Positions 16,789 to 25,555 of a DNA stretch of 64,000 nt are shown here, one piece after another. The first letter of the stretch is position 1. The number at the start of each line of letters is the position of its first letter. Both the position numbers and the translations under genes were made by a program. A model generated the notes under the pieces. It saw only the letters and a program-made list of their open reading frames with translations, did no database searches and was not told the DNA's origin. The DNA is from Azophilus sp965247035 (GTDB lineage Bacteria; Pseudomonadota; Gammaproteobacteria; Pseudomonadales; Azotimanducaceae). The DNA is taken from the NCBI GenBank assembly GCA_965247035.1, contig CBDFGJ010000001.1, forward strand, positions 496,001-560,000, given 5' to 3'.

Positions 16789-18380
16789 TTGCGTTTGAAA
16801 ACCTCTGTGGATAGCGACCTGTTTGCCGGCCTCATGCAAAGGCTTAAGCCGGATCAGGTGCTGCTCAATGACGAGGCGAGGGAACTCTACGGGCAGGACG
16901 TATCGGGCGATGCCCATCCGGTGGCTGGCGTAGTGCGCCCCCATTGCACCGAGGATCTCCTGGCGGTGATGGGTTTCGCCCGGGATGGGGGCTGGGTCTT
17001 GGCACCGCGTGGGGGCGGCATGTCCTACAGCAGTGGCTATGTGTGTCCGAATGAGCGCACGCTGTGCCTGGATATGGCGGCGATGGACGCCGTAGTGGAA
17101 ATTAACGCCGAGGATATGTACGTCACTGTTGAGGCGGGCTGCACTTGGCTGAAACTGCACGAAGCCCTAAAGCCCCTCGGCCTGCGCACACCCTTCTGGG
17201 GTACGCTGTCTGGCATCAAGGCCACCGTGGGCGGGAGTTTGTCGCAAAACAGCCTGTTCTGGGGCAGTGGCCGACATGGCTCGGCGGCCGACTCGGTGAT
17301 TGGCTTTGAAATCGCTCTGGCCAACGGCGATCTGCTGCGCACCGGTGCCGGGGCACAGGCCGAGGCGTTGCCTTTCTTTCGCCACTACGGCCCGGACTTG
17401 ACGGGCTTGTTCACCTGCGACGCTGGGGCGCTGGGCATCAAGGCAACCGTCACCTTGAAGCTGTTGCCCGCAGGGCTGGGCCGAGCCGGGGCGAGCTTTG
17501 ACTTTAAGACGGCGCCGCCGTTGATCGCCGCCATGTCGGAAGTCGCTAGACGAGGTTTGGCCGATGCCTGTTTCGCGTTCGATCCCGTCCTGCAGTCGCA
17601 GCGCATGAAACGGGAATCCTTGCTCAGCGATGTCAAGGTCTTGGGCAAGGTTGTGGCCGGGCAGGGCGGCTTAGTCAGGGGCGTACGGGAAGGTGTGCGC
17701 GTGGCGGCGGCGGGCCGGGAATTCATGCAGGCGTGGATTTTTCGATGCACTTCATGGTGGAAGAGGCCACTCAAGCCGCCGCCGAGGTTTCGGTGGAGGA
17801 AATTCGCAGCATCTGCGCCACCCATGACGGCACGGAAATTGAAAACAGCATTCCCAAGATTGCCCGCGCCAATCCCTTTGGTCCGGTCAACTCGATGATC
17901 GGCCCTGAGGGCGAACGCTGGCTGCCGGTGCATGGGCTTTTGCCGCATTCAAAAGCCGCCACCACCTATGCGGCGATCACCGCGCTCGTGGCGGACAATC
18001 GCGAAGTGCTAAAGCGGCACGCCATTCAGGTCGGGATGCTGCTCACCTACGCGGACACCAATTGTTTCGTCATCGAACCAGTTTTTTATTGGCCCGATGC
18101 TCTCAATGCGCTGCATCGCCACAGCGTTGATGCGGCGGTGCTCAAGAAGGTGAACGAGTTTGACGAGAATCTCGCCGCCCGGGCTGAGGTCATGCGCCTG
18201 CGACGGGAGCTCATGGGGTTATTCAGGGGGGCGGGTGCCCTGCATCTGCAGATCGGGCGGCGTTACCCCTATAGGGATGGTTTGCGGGAGACCCTCCGCC
18301 GCTTGGTCAGCGACCTGAAAAATCTGCTTGACCCGGAAGGCCGCATCAATCCAGGCGCCCTCGGCATGCCCATGAACTGA
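16789..18380 (+). pseudogene. FAD-linked oxidase (lactate/glycolate oxidase type), frameshifted
   Basis: I place the start at the TTG at 16789 because GGGGAAGGA lies just upstream. The FAD_binding_4 domain is clear (HPVAGVVRPHCTEDLLAVM, APRGGGMSYSSGY, TVEAGCTWLKLHEALKPLGL, GGSLSQNSLFWG). The frame shifts near 17733: adding one G after GCGTGG restores AWDFSMHFMVEEATQ and the C-terminal part ending LLDPEGRINPGALGMPMN. About 530 codons in all, normal for vanillyl-alcohol-oxidase/GlcD-like flavoproteins. It is the first gene of a plus-strand group with a hydrolase and a GntR regulator. Confidence 0.8.
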
Positions 18381-18384
18381 ACGA

Positions 18385-19812
18385 ATGCGGGTTAAGCAAT
18401 CGAGTGCGCGGTTGGCGGTTGGCGGCGCAACCTTGGACCTGCACTATCGCGTTGCGGGTGCCGGACCGCCGCTATTCCTGCTGCATCCCTCGCCGCTCAG
18501 CTCGTCCTTCATGGTGCCGTTGATGCGGCGGCTTGGGCAGCGGGTGACGGCCATCGCGCCAGATACGCCGGGGTTTGGCGAATCGCAACCGCTCCATTCA
18601 AGGCAAGGGGAGGTAGCTGATCTAGCCCCCTTTGTGGAGGCCATGATCGCTCTGCGCGAGGCGATGGGTCTGAAACAGGTGGCTGTATACGGCTCCGCCA
18701 CTGGTGCGCAAATCGCCATCGAATGGGCCAAGGCAGACGCCGGCGCAGTCTGCGGGGTGATCTTGGACAATGCAGCTAGCTTCACCGCCGCCGAACGCGA
18801 GCGCATCATGGACGGCTACTTCCCCGACCTGACGCCAACGGCCGACGGCGGCTACCTGGCCCGAGCTTGGCAGGCCGCTCACGACGGCACGCTGTTTTTC
18901 CCTTGGCAATCACCTGAGCACGCCCGCCGCCTCGGCACTCGGTTTGGGCCTGTTGCGGCCATAGACGCCACGGCCAAGGGCTATCTGGCGGCGGGCCCCT
19001 GCTATCAAGTCGCTTACCGAGCGGCGTTTCGCAACGAACGGGCGGAGCGGGCGCAGTCCGTTCGGGCGCCGATGGTCGTTTTGCGCTGGCAGGGGAGCAT
19101 TTTGAAGCCTTGGTCGGACCGCTTCGATGACTATGGCTGGGGCGACAACGTGGTGATGGCCCATTGCGGACCAACAGTCGAAGAGCGCTGGGCTTGCTTG
19201 GAATCCCATCTTGGCCGGGTGTTGCCGGCCGAGGCCACCGCAGCGAACGACCTGCGGCTGGACACCGGCCCCATCCGTTATGTGGGTTCGGATAGCGGGC
19301 AGGTTTGCTATCGGCTGCCGCCTGACTCAGAGCCGGCGGGCATCGCCTTGCACGCCCCCGGTGGTTCTGGCATCTTGGTCGAATTGGCTTCCTCCGATCT
19401 GGACTGGGCTTGTGTTGACCTGCCGGGCCACGGCGGTTCGGCCAAGCCGGGCGAACTATCGGTGGAACGCTGCATCGAAGCTGTGCGGCGGGTTATGGAT
19501 GTGTTGGAAGCGCCGAAGCTGGCGATTTGTGGCCAGGGTGCGAGCAAGCGGATCGCCGAGTGCCTCGCCCGGGCGGATGCGCGGCTGGAATATGCGCCGG
19601 TTTCCGTTTCTTGGTTTGAAGGCGCTTTGCCGGAGCTTGATGCCGAGGCATCCGGCGCCCATTTATGGCGGGGTTGGTCTTGGCTGCGCCGCGACTTCCT
19701 CGAACGGGATGGTCAGGCGCCGGAACCGGCGCGGTTGACGCGCATGCTCTTGGCATTGCTTGATTCCCAAGCGGCCTACCGAGCATTGCACCCCTTGCTA
19801 GGGAATGGCTAG
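18385..19812 (+). CDS. Tandem alpha/beta-hydrolase protein lacking both nucleophiles
   Basis: 475 aa, four bases after the oxidase gene. Residues 1-285 form a regular alpha/beta-hydrolase domain (FLLHPSPLSSSF oxyanion region, APDTPGFGESQP). Its nucleophile elbow reads YGSATGAQ, which puts Ala105 where Ser is expected in GxSxG. Residues from about 300 form a second, shorter hydrolase-like half (HAPGGSG, DLPGHGGSAKPG, CGQGASKRI), again without the Ser. So both halves seem to lack the standard nucleophile. It may be a non-hydrolytic lyase or dioxygenase-like member of the fold, or a binding protein. Confidence 0.75.
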   Translation: MRVKQSSARLAVGGATLDLHYRVAGAGPPLFLLHPSPLSSSFMVPLMRRLGQRVTAIAPDTPGFGESQPLHSRQGEVADLAPFVEAMIALREAMGLKQVAVYGSATGAQIAIEWAKADAGAVCGVILDNAASFTAAERERIMDGYFPDLTPTADGGYLARAWQAAHDGTLFFPWQSPEHARRLGTRFGPVAAIDATAKGYLAAGPCYQVAYRAAFRNERAERAQSVRAPMVVLRWQGSILKPWSDRFDDYGWGDNVVMAHCGPTVEERWACLESHLGRVLPAEATAANDLRLDTGPIRYVGSDSGQVCYRLPPDSEPAGIALHAPGGSGILVELASSDLDWACVDLPGHGGSAKPGELSVERCIEAVRRVMDVLEAPKLAICGQGASKRIAECLARADARLEYAPVSVSWFEGALPELDAEASGAHLWRGWSWLRRDFLERDGQAPEPARLTRMLLALLDSQAAYRALHPLLGNG

Positions 19813-20617
19813 ACAGAGCAATTTGATGGGACAGGACACTAATATCAGCCGGGTGTTTACGCCGATGGAGCTTAGCTCCTTGCGCACGAATGGTCCCATT
19901 CCCCTTTATCATCAACTCTATCAGCTATTGAAGCGGCGCATTCTCTCCGGCGCCTTGGCGTTTGGCGCCAAGGCGCCCACGGAAGCCGAGTTGGCGCAGG
20001 GCTTCGGCGTCTCCCGAGTCACCGCCAAACGGGTCATGGACCTGCTCGTCGCCGACGATCTCATCAAGCGTCAGCGTGGCAAGGGCAGCCATGTCGTGTT
20101 TCAGTCCTCCGCTTCAGATGTGGAGGCGCCGCTGGTCGGCATGTTGGAGAAGCTCGCCAGCATGTCGAAGACCACCAAGGTCCGGGTGCTGCATATCGAA
20201 AGGCGGGTGCCGCCGCCAAGCATCGTTGAAGATTTGCGCATGTCCGCCGACGAACAGGTCCATTACGTCACCCGAGTGCGGTTCAGCGAAGATCAAGTGG
20301 CTTTCGCCTACTACGAAAGCTGGACCCGGGGCATCACCAAGGGCTTTACGGCGGCGAACATTGAGCGCCGTCAGCGTTTTGACATTATGGCGGAGAACGG
20401 CCACCGCATTTCCCGTATCGAACAGTATCTAAGCGCCGCCGCCGCCACTCCGCTGGTGGCGGAGCAACTGCAGCTTGTGCCCGGCGACCCGGTGCTGGCG
20501 TTGGTGCGGCATTCCTTTGCAGACAACGGCGATGTCATCGACTTGCTGCATTGCCAGTATCACCCGGAGCGATTCCACTACCGCATGAACCTCAGCATGG
20601 AAGACTACGCAGGCTAG
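19805..20617 (+). CDS. GntR/HutC-family transcriptional regulator
   Basis: 270 aa. The winged helix covers about 31-99 (PIPLYHQLYQLLKRRILSG, PTEAELAQGFGVSRVTAKRV, LIKRQRGKGSHV) and is followed by a UTRA ligand-binding domain (about 120-265, ending LLHCQYHPERFHYRMNLS). The ATG overlaps the hydrolase stop, so it is probably the last gene of that operon. HutC-type proteins bind short AT-rich palindromes, which makes this the natural candidate for the TGATATATCA sites of the region. That link is inference. Confidence 0.88.
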   Translation: MARQSNLMGQDTNISRVFTPMELSSLRTNGPIPLYHQLYQLLKRRILSGALAFGAKAPTEAELAQGFGVSRVTAKRVMDLLVADDLIKRQRGKGSHVVFQSSASDVEAPLVGMLEKLASMSKTTKVRVLHIERRVPPPSIVEDLRMSADEQVHYVTRVRFSEDQVAFAYYESWTRGITKGFTAANIERRQRFDIMAENGHRISRIEQYLSAAAATPLVAEQLQLVPGDPVLALVRHSFADNGDVIDLLHCQYHPERFHYRMNLSMEDYAG

Positions 20618-20667
20618 CATTCGCTGCCTCACCGGCTTCCCACGGTCAACAAATCTAACGAGAGACC

Positions 20668-20976
20668 GGTGCGAATTGGGTTGAATCTGCTTATTCTGGC
20701 CTGTTGTCCAAGATTTTGGCGAGGGTGTTTTGAGCGGGTTTCCGGCCTGTCGTGGCCCCGCAACCTGTGGTCTCGGGCGAATTCGGACGGACCCCGCCCT
20801 CAGGCGGTCATCAACTCGATCCGGTTGGCCGCTTGCAGCAGGTTCAAGGTCGTCGCCTTGAAGGTCAGTCGGGATTTCGCAACGGTCTTAACGAGGAGAT
20901 GCGTCAGGTCGGCGAGAAGGCGTTGGGCGGGTTCGAGCTTGAATCGTCTGTCAGCCTTGTCCCGCGATCAAGCTAG
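20668..20976. mobile_element. IS-like remnant, related to 56.4-56.8 kb
   Basis: Bases 20668-20724 match the reverse complement of 56718-56776 (both start GGTGCGAATTGGGTTGAATC), and 20867-20889 matches the reverse complement of 56357-56378 (GGGATTTCGCAAC). Two conserved blocks in the same order point to two degraded copies of one element in opposite orientation. No transposase frame is left, and I do not name the family. Otherwise the 359-base gap is empty. Confidence 0.5.
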
Positions 20977-22014
20977 CTAGATCACGCCTCTTTCCGTCAG
21001 CTTTTGTATGACGGCGATTTGGGTGTCGAGAAAATGGGACCGGCTGGGTTGGCGCACATTGCCGTTCTCGTCAAGCATTAGATTTGCCGGGTGGATGGCG
21101 TCACTCTGGTAAATGCCCGCAAACAAGCCAAGGCGCTGGCGGGAGAACACATTGAACAACCCCGGCCGCCGCCGGCACTCACGCAAGGCGTCCATGTGTA
21201 TGTCAGCGTGGGCCGCCATGGATTCGCCGCCGGCCGCCTCCGCCAGTACTCGTCCTTGGTAGTCCACCACTTTTGAGCCGCCATCCACCGACAGGTTGGG
21301 CAGGTCGATGCCAGTGATGCCGGCTGAATTGGCGGAGACGATGTAGAGCTGGTTTTCGTAGCTCCGGGCCAGCTTGGCCGCGTTCTTGGGCGTCATGGCG
21401 GGGCTGGCTACTTCCGAAGAGGAATGGCAAATCAGTTCGGCGCCGTTCAGAGCTAGCGCACGGGTTAGTTCGGGAAACAGGATTTCCTCGGAAGCCAAGG
21501 CGGCCAGCCGCCCCAGCTCGGTGTCGGCGACGGGAAACAGGCTTGCAGCGCCGTGGATGTCTAGATATTTGTCCAGCACGTCGTACGGGGTGGGTGCGAA
21601 CATCGAAATCAGCCGCCGGTAGCGCAGGACCAGTTCGCCGCTGTCGTCAACGATGAAACTGGTCTGGAAATAAAGTTCGGGGAAGTGCGGATCGGTTTCG
21701 TAGAGATTGCCCGAAAGAAACAGTCCGTTGCCTTGAGCAATTCGGCCGATGCGCTCGTATTCAACGCCGTCCGGGTCCACGCAGGCGCGCTCTCGCCAAG
21801 CGGCAATGGCCTCGCCAAGTGGATAGCCGGTGAGAAAGTACTCGGGCAGCACCACCAGCTTGAGGCTTGGGCCGATAAATTGCCGGCTGGCCTGCACCTG
21901 CTTGGCGGTCCGCTCCAAGGAGGCGCTCATGCTGGCCCGGCTTGAACTGATGTCCGGCTGCCCACTGACAGCCCGCACGTTGGATTGAAGGGCGAGCGCG
22001 GTGAAGATCGACAT
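20977..22014 (-). CDS. Nitrilase-superfamily protein with replaced catalytic Cys
   Basis: 345 aa from the ATG at 22014, which has GAGGA five bases upstream. The fold signatures are present: Glu in VVLPEYFLTGYP and a FPELTRALALNGAEL segment after the nucleophile region. However the nucleophile segment reads LAALASEEILFPE, with Ser (residue 175) where Cys is required, and the Lys position reads YRRLI (Arg). The Glu-Lys-Cys triad is therefore not intact and classic amidase activity is doubtful. It follows the HMG-CoA-lyase gene at nine bases and is surely in its operon. Confidence 0.8.
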   Translation of the reverse strand: MSIFTALALQSNVRAVSGQPDISSSRASMSASLERTAKQVQASRQFIGPSLKLVVLPEYFLTGYPLGEAIAAWRERACVDPDGVEYERIGRIAQGNGLFLSGNLYETDPHFPELYFQTSFIVDDSGELVLRYRRLISMFAPTPYDVLDKYLDIHGAASLFPVADTELGRLAALASEEILFPELTRALALNGAELICHSSSEVASPAMTPKNAAKLARSYENQLYIVSANSAGITGIDLPNLSVDGGSKVVDYQGRVLAEAAGGESMAAHADIHMDALRECRRRPGLFNVFSRQRLGLFAGIYQSDAIHPANLMLDENGNVRQPSRSHFLDTQIAVIQKLTERGVI

Positions 22015-22022
22015 AGTTTTCC

Positions 22023-23015
22023 TCAAGCGCTGACGGAGATTGCTGGGTGAAGTGGTGCGCGATGCGGGCTGGCCGGGGAGTAGGCGAAGCCCTTGGGCAA
22101 TCCCGCATCGGACACGAAGCCATAGAGTGACTCGTCTGGCAACGCTGCCTGCACCTGTGCACGGACGGCCAGCAGCCGGTCGAGGTCAATTCCTGTATTC
22201 AGCCCCATGGATTCAAGCAAAAAGACCAGGTCCTCGGTGACGATGTTGCCGCTTGCCCCCGGCGCGAAGGGGCAGCCGCCGATGCCGCCGAGGGAGCTAT
22301 CCAAGGTGGTCAGCCCTACCTCCAGCGCCGCCATGACGTTAGCGAGCCCTTGGCCCCGGGTGTTGTGCAGGTGAATGCCGGTCAACCGATCCTGGCCCAC
22401 CGCTTGGTGAATGCGTTTGGTCAGGCGCTGAACCTGCGCTGGATTGCCATAGCCGGCGGTGTCGGACAACCCCACCTCGTCCGCCCCGAGCATAATTACC
22501 CGCGCAGCCGTGCGCACCACCGCATCTTCGTCCACCGCACCCTCCAAAGTGCAGCCGAACGCGGTGGACAAGCCCACTTCAAAGATGGGTCGCGCTGCCG
22601 GCGGTGCCTCGGCCACGGCCTTTGCAATCAACTCCACCTGATCGAACATCTGCGCATGGGTGCGCTTGACGTTGGCTAGGCTGTGGGTCTCGCTGACAGA
22701 GAAGGGCAGGGCCATCTTGTCCACGCCGTTGGCTATGGCCGCTTGGGCACCGAACAGGTTTGGCACCAGCACGGCCACCTTCAGGCGCGGTAGGTTTTTT
22801 GCGAACGCCACTAGTTCGGCCGTGTCGGCGAGTTGCGGCAGCAGTTTCGCTGGCACGAATGAACCCACTTCAATTTCCGGTACGCCCGCCTCCGCCTCGG
22901 CCTTGATCCAAGCTTTCTTGGCCACCGTCGACATGATCGACTTCAGGCTCTGCAGCCCGTCCCTAGTGCCGACCTCGCTGATTTCTATGTCAATGGGGGT
23001 GCTGTTCCTCGGCAT
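22023..23015 (-). CDS. Hydroxymethylglutaryl-CoA lyase family enzyme
   Basis: 330 aa, DRE-TIM type. EVGTRDGLQ near the N-terminus holds the catalytic Arg-Asp, HLHNTRGQGLAN the metal ligands, and GGIGGCPFAPGASGN is the HMG-CoA lyase signature with the catalytic Cys. It cleaves a 3-hydroxy-3-methyl-type acyl-CoA into acetyl-CoA and a keto acid. In this neighbourhood (CoA transferases, LeuCD and MmgE/PrpD relatives) the true substrate may be another branched hydroxyacyl-CoA. It is the first gene of a minus-strand operon, divergent from a CoA transferase. Confidence 0.9.
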   Translation of the reverse strand: MPRNSTPIDIEISEVGTRDGLQSLKSIMSTVAKKAWIKAEAEAGVPEIEVGSFVPAKLLPQLADTAELVAFAKNLPRLKVAVLVPNLFGAQAAIANGVDKMALPFSVSETHSLANVKRTHAQMFDQVELIAKAVAEAPPAARPIFEVGLSTAFGCTLEGAVDEDAVVRTAARVIMLGADEVGLSDTAGYGNPAQVQRLTKRIHQAVGQDRLTGIHLHNTRGQGLANVMAALEVGLTTLDSSLGGIGGCPFAPGASGNIVTEDLVFLLESMGLNTGIDLDRLLAVRAQVQAALPDESLYGFVSDAGLPKGFAYSPASPHRAPLHPAISVSA

Positions 23016-23065
23016 TGACCTTGCCTCTGGTGTAAATCGTGGAATTCGATTTCGTAAAAGTATTA

Positions 23066-23077
23066 ATGATATATCAT
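23066..23077. promoter_or_regulatory. Operator candidate TGATATATCA, site 3
   Basis: ATGATATATCAT, a perfect 12-bp palindrome, in the divergent region between the HMG-CoA-lyase gene (minus) and the CoA-transferase gene (plus). Confidence 0.55.
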
Positions 23078-23166
23078 ACTATCCATTAGCGTCATCGGGG
23101 TTGCCCGCTCAAGCGGATTTCCCCCGGCTCGCTGAATTTAATTGGGAAGTGCATAGGAGGGAGCGC

Positions 23167-24375
23167 TTGCGCAACGTCTTGCCGCTAGCAAATGTCCAAG
23201 TGATCGAATTCTCGCACATGGTCATGGGGCCGAGCGCGGGCGTCATTTTGGCTGATCTTGGCGCCGACGTGCTAAAGGTGGAGCCGCCGGGTGGGGACAA
23301 TACGCGACGTCTGAAGGGCTCCGGCGGCGGCTATTTCGCGATGTACAATCGCAACAAGCATAGCCTCTGCGTCGATCTCAAGAACCCGGAGGGTCGGGCG
23401 TTGGTGCAGCGGCTGATCGATGGCGCCGATGTGGTTATCGAAAACTTTCGGCCCGGCGCGATGGACGCCCTAGGCTTCGGCTACGCCGAGTTGGCCACCC
23501 GTCATCCCGGCCTCGTCTATTGCAGCCTGAAGGGCTTTCTTCAGGGGCCTTACCAAAGCCGCGTCGCCCTCGACGAAGTGACGCAGATGCTTGGCGGCCT
23601 GGCCTACATGACCGGGTTGCCAGGTCGCCCCATGCGCGCCGGCACCTCGATAGTGGACATTACCGGCGGCATGTTCGGCGTTATCGGCATTCTGGCCGCG
23701 CTGCATGAGCGACGGGCGACCGGCCGAGGGCAACTCGTCACCAGCGCGCTGTTTGAAACGGCGGCCTTTTTGGTTGGCCAGCACATGGCTCAACAGGCAG
23801 TGCTTGGGGAGGAGCCGCCACCGATGTCGGTGCGGCGGTCCGCCTGGGGCATTTACGATCTCTTCGCTTGCGCCGACGGCGAGAAGATGTTTGTTGCCGT
23901 GGTCAGCGACACGCAATGGCGGGTGTTCTGTCAGTGCTTTGCTCTTGACGACCTTGCCGCGGACAAAGACTTGGCCACAAACAACGGTCGCGTGGATAAT
24001 CGCGAGCGGTTCATGCCCGCGCTTGCTCGTTTGTTCGCCGGACTGTCCCGGAGTGAGGCAGCCGCACGGCTTGAGGAGGCCGGTTTGCCCTTCGCCGAAA
24101 TCAACAAACCGTCCGATTTGTTTGCGGATGCTCATTTGAACCAAGGCGGCTTGGTTGATTTGCGCATCACCGAGGGGGAGCGACGGGGCGATTTGGCGCG
24201 GTTGCCGAAACTGCCTTTGGAAATGGCCGGACGGCGGCTGAATCTGCGCACGGATTTGCCCCATGCGGGAGAACACTCCCGGCAGGCTGCAGCACGCGCC
24301 GGATGCAGTTCGGCCACGATTGATGAGCTACTAGCGGCCGGGATCATCGTCGAGCACGGGATTGCGGATGGCTAA
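23167..24375 (+). CDS. Family III CoA-transferase (CaiB/BaiF type)
   Basis: 402 aa from the TTG at 23167, which is preceded by AGGAGGGAG; the open frame runs further upstream but there overlaps the divergent lyase gene. Family III features: VIEFSHMVMGPSAGVILADLGADVLKVEPP, VENFRPG-like IENFRPGAMDALGFGY, and the catalytic Asp in LQGPYQSRVALDEVTQ (about residue 136). It moves CoA between carboxylic acids and would activate a pathway acid. A second paralogue is at 44000. Confidence 0.88.
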   Translation: MRNVLPLANVQVIEFSHMVMGPSAGVILADLGADVLKVEPPGGDNTRRLKGSGGGYFAMYNRNKHSLCVDLKNPEGRALVQRLIDGADVVIENFRPGAMDALGFGYAELATRHPGLVYCSLKGFLQGPYQSRVALDEVTQMLGGLAYMTGLPGRPMRAGTSIVDITGGMFGVIGILAALHERRATGRGQLVTSALFETAAFLVGQHMAQQAVLGEEPPPMSVRRSAWGIYDLFACADGEKMFVAVVSDTQWRVFCQCFALDDLAADKDLATNNGRVDNRERFMPALARLFAGLSRSEAAARLEEAGLPFAEINKPSDLFADAHLNQGGLVDLRITEGERRGDLARLPKLPLEMAGRRLNLRTDLPHAGEHSRQAAARAGCSSATIDELLAAGIIVEHGIADG

Positions 24376-24394
24376 GGCATTCGGCGAGGCGATC

Positions 24395-24448
24395 CCCCTC
24401 GTCAAGGTGGTCAGCCTCGACAGCGGCGAGACGTCCGAGATCTGGCCA
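24395..24448 (-). pseudogene. Detached leucine-rich-repeat fragment
   Basis: The minus strand reads ISDVSPLSRLTTLTR, one repeat unit of the LRR gene at 25556-27739, and the DNA (GTCAGCCTCGACAGCGGCGA) matches its repeats. It lies just after the CoA-transferase gene and 20 bases from an IS-end-like sequence. Confidence 0.6.
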
Positions 24449-24469
24449 CCGTTAAGATCTAGGTACGTT

Positions 24470-24496
24470 AACGAAAAATTCGGAAATGTCCTGAGT
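24470..24496. mobile_element. IS481-end-like sequence
   Basis: AACGAAAAATTCGGAAATG resembles the ends following the transposase tails at 11956 and 27977. No transposase coding sequence accompanies it, so it is a solo end. Confidence 0.4.
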
Positions 24497-24583
24497 ACAT
24501 CACGTTGTTCAAGCCTTTAGCCCTTGCTATCATCCTTGCACAGATTCATTCTGACTACGAATGCGTAACGGGGTCACATCGAC

Positions 24584-24799
24584 ATGCATATATCCATCAC
24601 CTATTGCGGAATTTGAAACTACAAGCCACGGGCAGTCAGTTTGGCTGCATTGCTGGAGTCGGAGTTAGGCGCTTCAACAGAGCTCGTTGAGGGCGGCAGC
24701 GGCATATTTGATGTGGTCGCCGACGATAAGTTGGTGTACTCCAAGCACCAAACCGGGGAGTTTCCCGAGCCAGGGAAATTGCTGGGCAACCTCCGCTGA
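24584..24799 (+). CDS. SelW/Rdx-family selenoprotein (in-frame TGA)
   Basis: 71 residues when the TGA at 24614-24616 is read as selenocysteine. The frame runs from an ATG at 24584 (MHISITYCGI-U-NYKPRA) through SLAALLESELGASTELVEG, GSGIFDVVADDKLVYSKHQ and TGEFPEPGKLLGNLR to TGA at 24797. Residues 8-11 form the CxxU redox motif of thioredoxin-like Rdx proteins, and the VYSKHQTGEFPEP block is characteristic of SelW. A stable hairpin follows the TGA at the distance bacterial SECIS elements need. Conventional ORF calling misses the gene because of the TGA. The alternative is a dead Cys version. Role: small thiol-redox protein, partners unknown. Confidence 0.78.
24632..24648 (+). promoter_or_regulatory. 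Candidate bacterial SECIS hairpin
   Basis: GCAGTCA-GTT-TGGCTGC forms a 7-bp stem (one G-T wobble) with a three-base loop beginning GU in RNA. It starts 15 bases after the TGA at 24614-24616, within the spacing known for bacterial SECIS elements, whose apical loops also carry a G-U. Confidence 0.65.
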
Positions 24800-25555
24800 A
24801 GACGTGGAGGCCATAGCCAACCCGCTGCATCAACTGAGGCGAACGGGCGTTCCGTGCTCTAGGTTCTCCGCCCTGCTCCCCCGCAGCGCAGTGGTGATCC
24901 GCAGCCGCACCGCCGGAAATGAACCACCAACCGAACCTAGGCCAAGAGCCCATATCAGCTCTAGGATGAGCAGTTCCGGGGGTCACGGCAAGTCGTTGGG
25001 GGAACGAGGCTAACGATGCTTGGTTGTGGATGGATGCGGTGAGGCGGACGCGAATCGACTGCACGACGGTGCCGCATCGACAAGTGAATTGGGCCATCGG
25101 CAAGTCCGCCCGGAGTTCCGATTCGTAAGCGGCCCCATTGACGGAGAACAACCCAACGATGGCTCGCTCATTGTCCCGCAGCGCCACCGCGCCACCGACG
25201 TCCGCACAGGAAAGTTCGACTGACGCTGGTTGTCCGGCTCGCACAACTAGCCTTGGACAATTTCGATTTCGGGCCGAAGCGCAAAGGCTTCCCGCTCTAT
25301 GCCGCGGATGACAAAATTAGCTGGTTGACCCGTGGACCTCTTGGGCGCATCGGCCTCTCGGCGTAAAGCTCCGACCGTCCCTCCCCTTGATCAGCGCACA
25401 GGACTTTGGCATCGCCCTGAGGGAGCTAGGTCCTGCCCACGGGGTCTGGCGGGCCCCGCCAAGGAACTTCGCCAACGCCCGTCCCATGCATGGCCATCAA
25501 TCGGCTCGCCGTGTGCGCCGAATGTCCATCGATCGGAACATTCCAAACCCAAACG
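24800..25555. other. Region without a supportable gene
   Basis: A 202-aa antisense frame crosses the selenoprotein gene and looks spurious. A short plus-strand tail (FGPKRKGFPLYAADDKISWL, ending at a TAA near 25366) reads like the C-terminus of a real protein, but no start or family can be given. It is probably IS-disturbed remnant sequence. Confidence 0.4.

Noticed and set aside
22660..23166. Upstream extension of the CoA-transferase frame
   Set aside because: It would overlap most of the divergent HMG-CoA-lyase gene; the family start and a strong ribosome site point to 23167.
24636..25244. 202-aa minus-strand frame across the selenoprotein gene
   Set aside because: No family resemblance, low-complexity composition, and the opposite strand carries a convincing SelW sequence.
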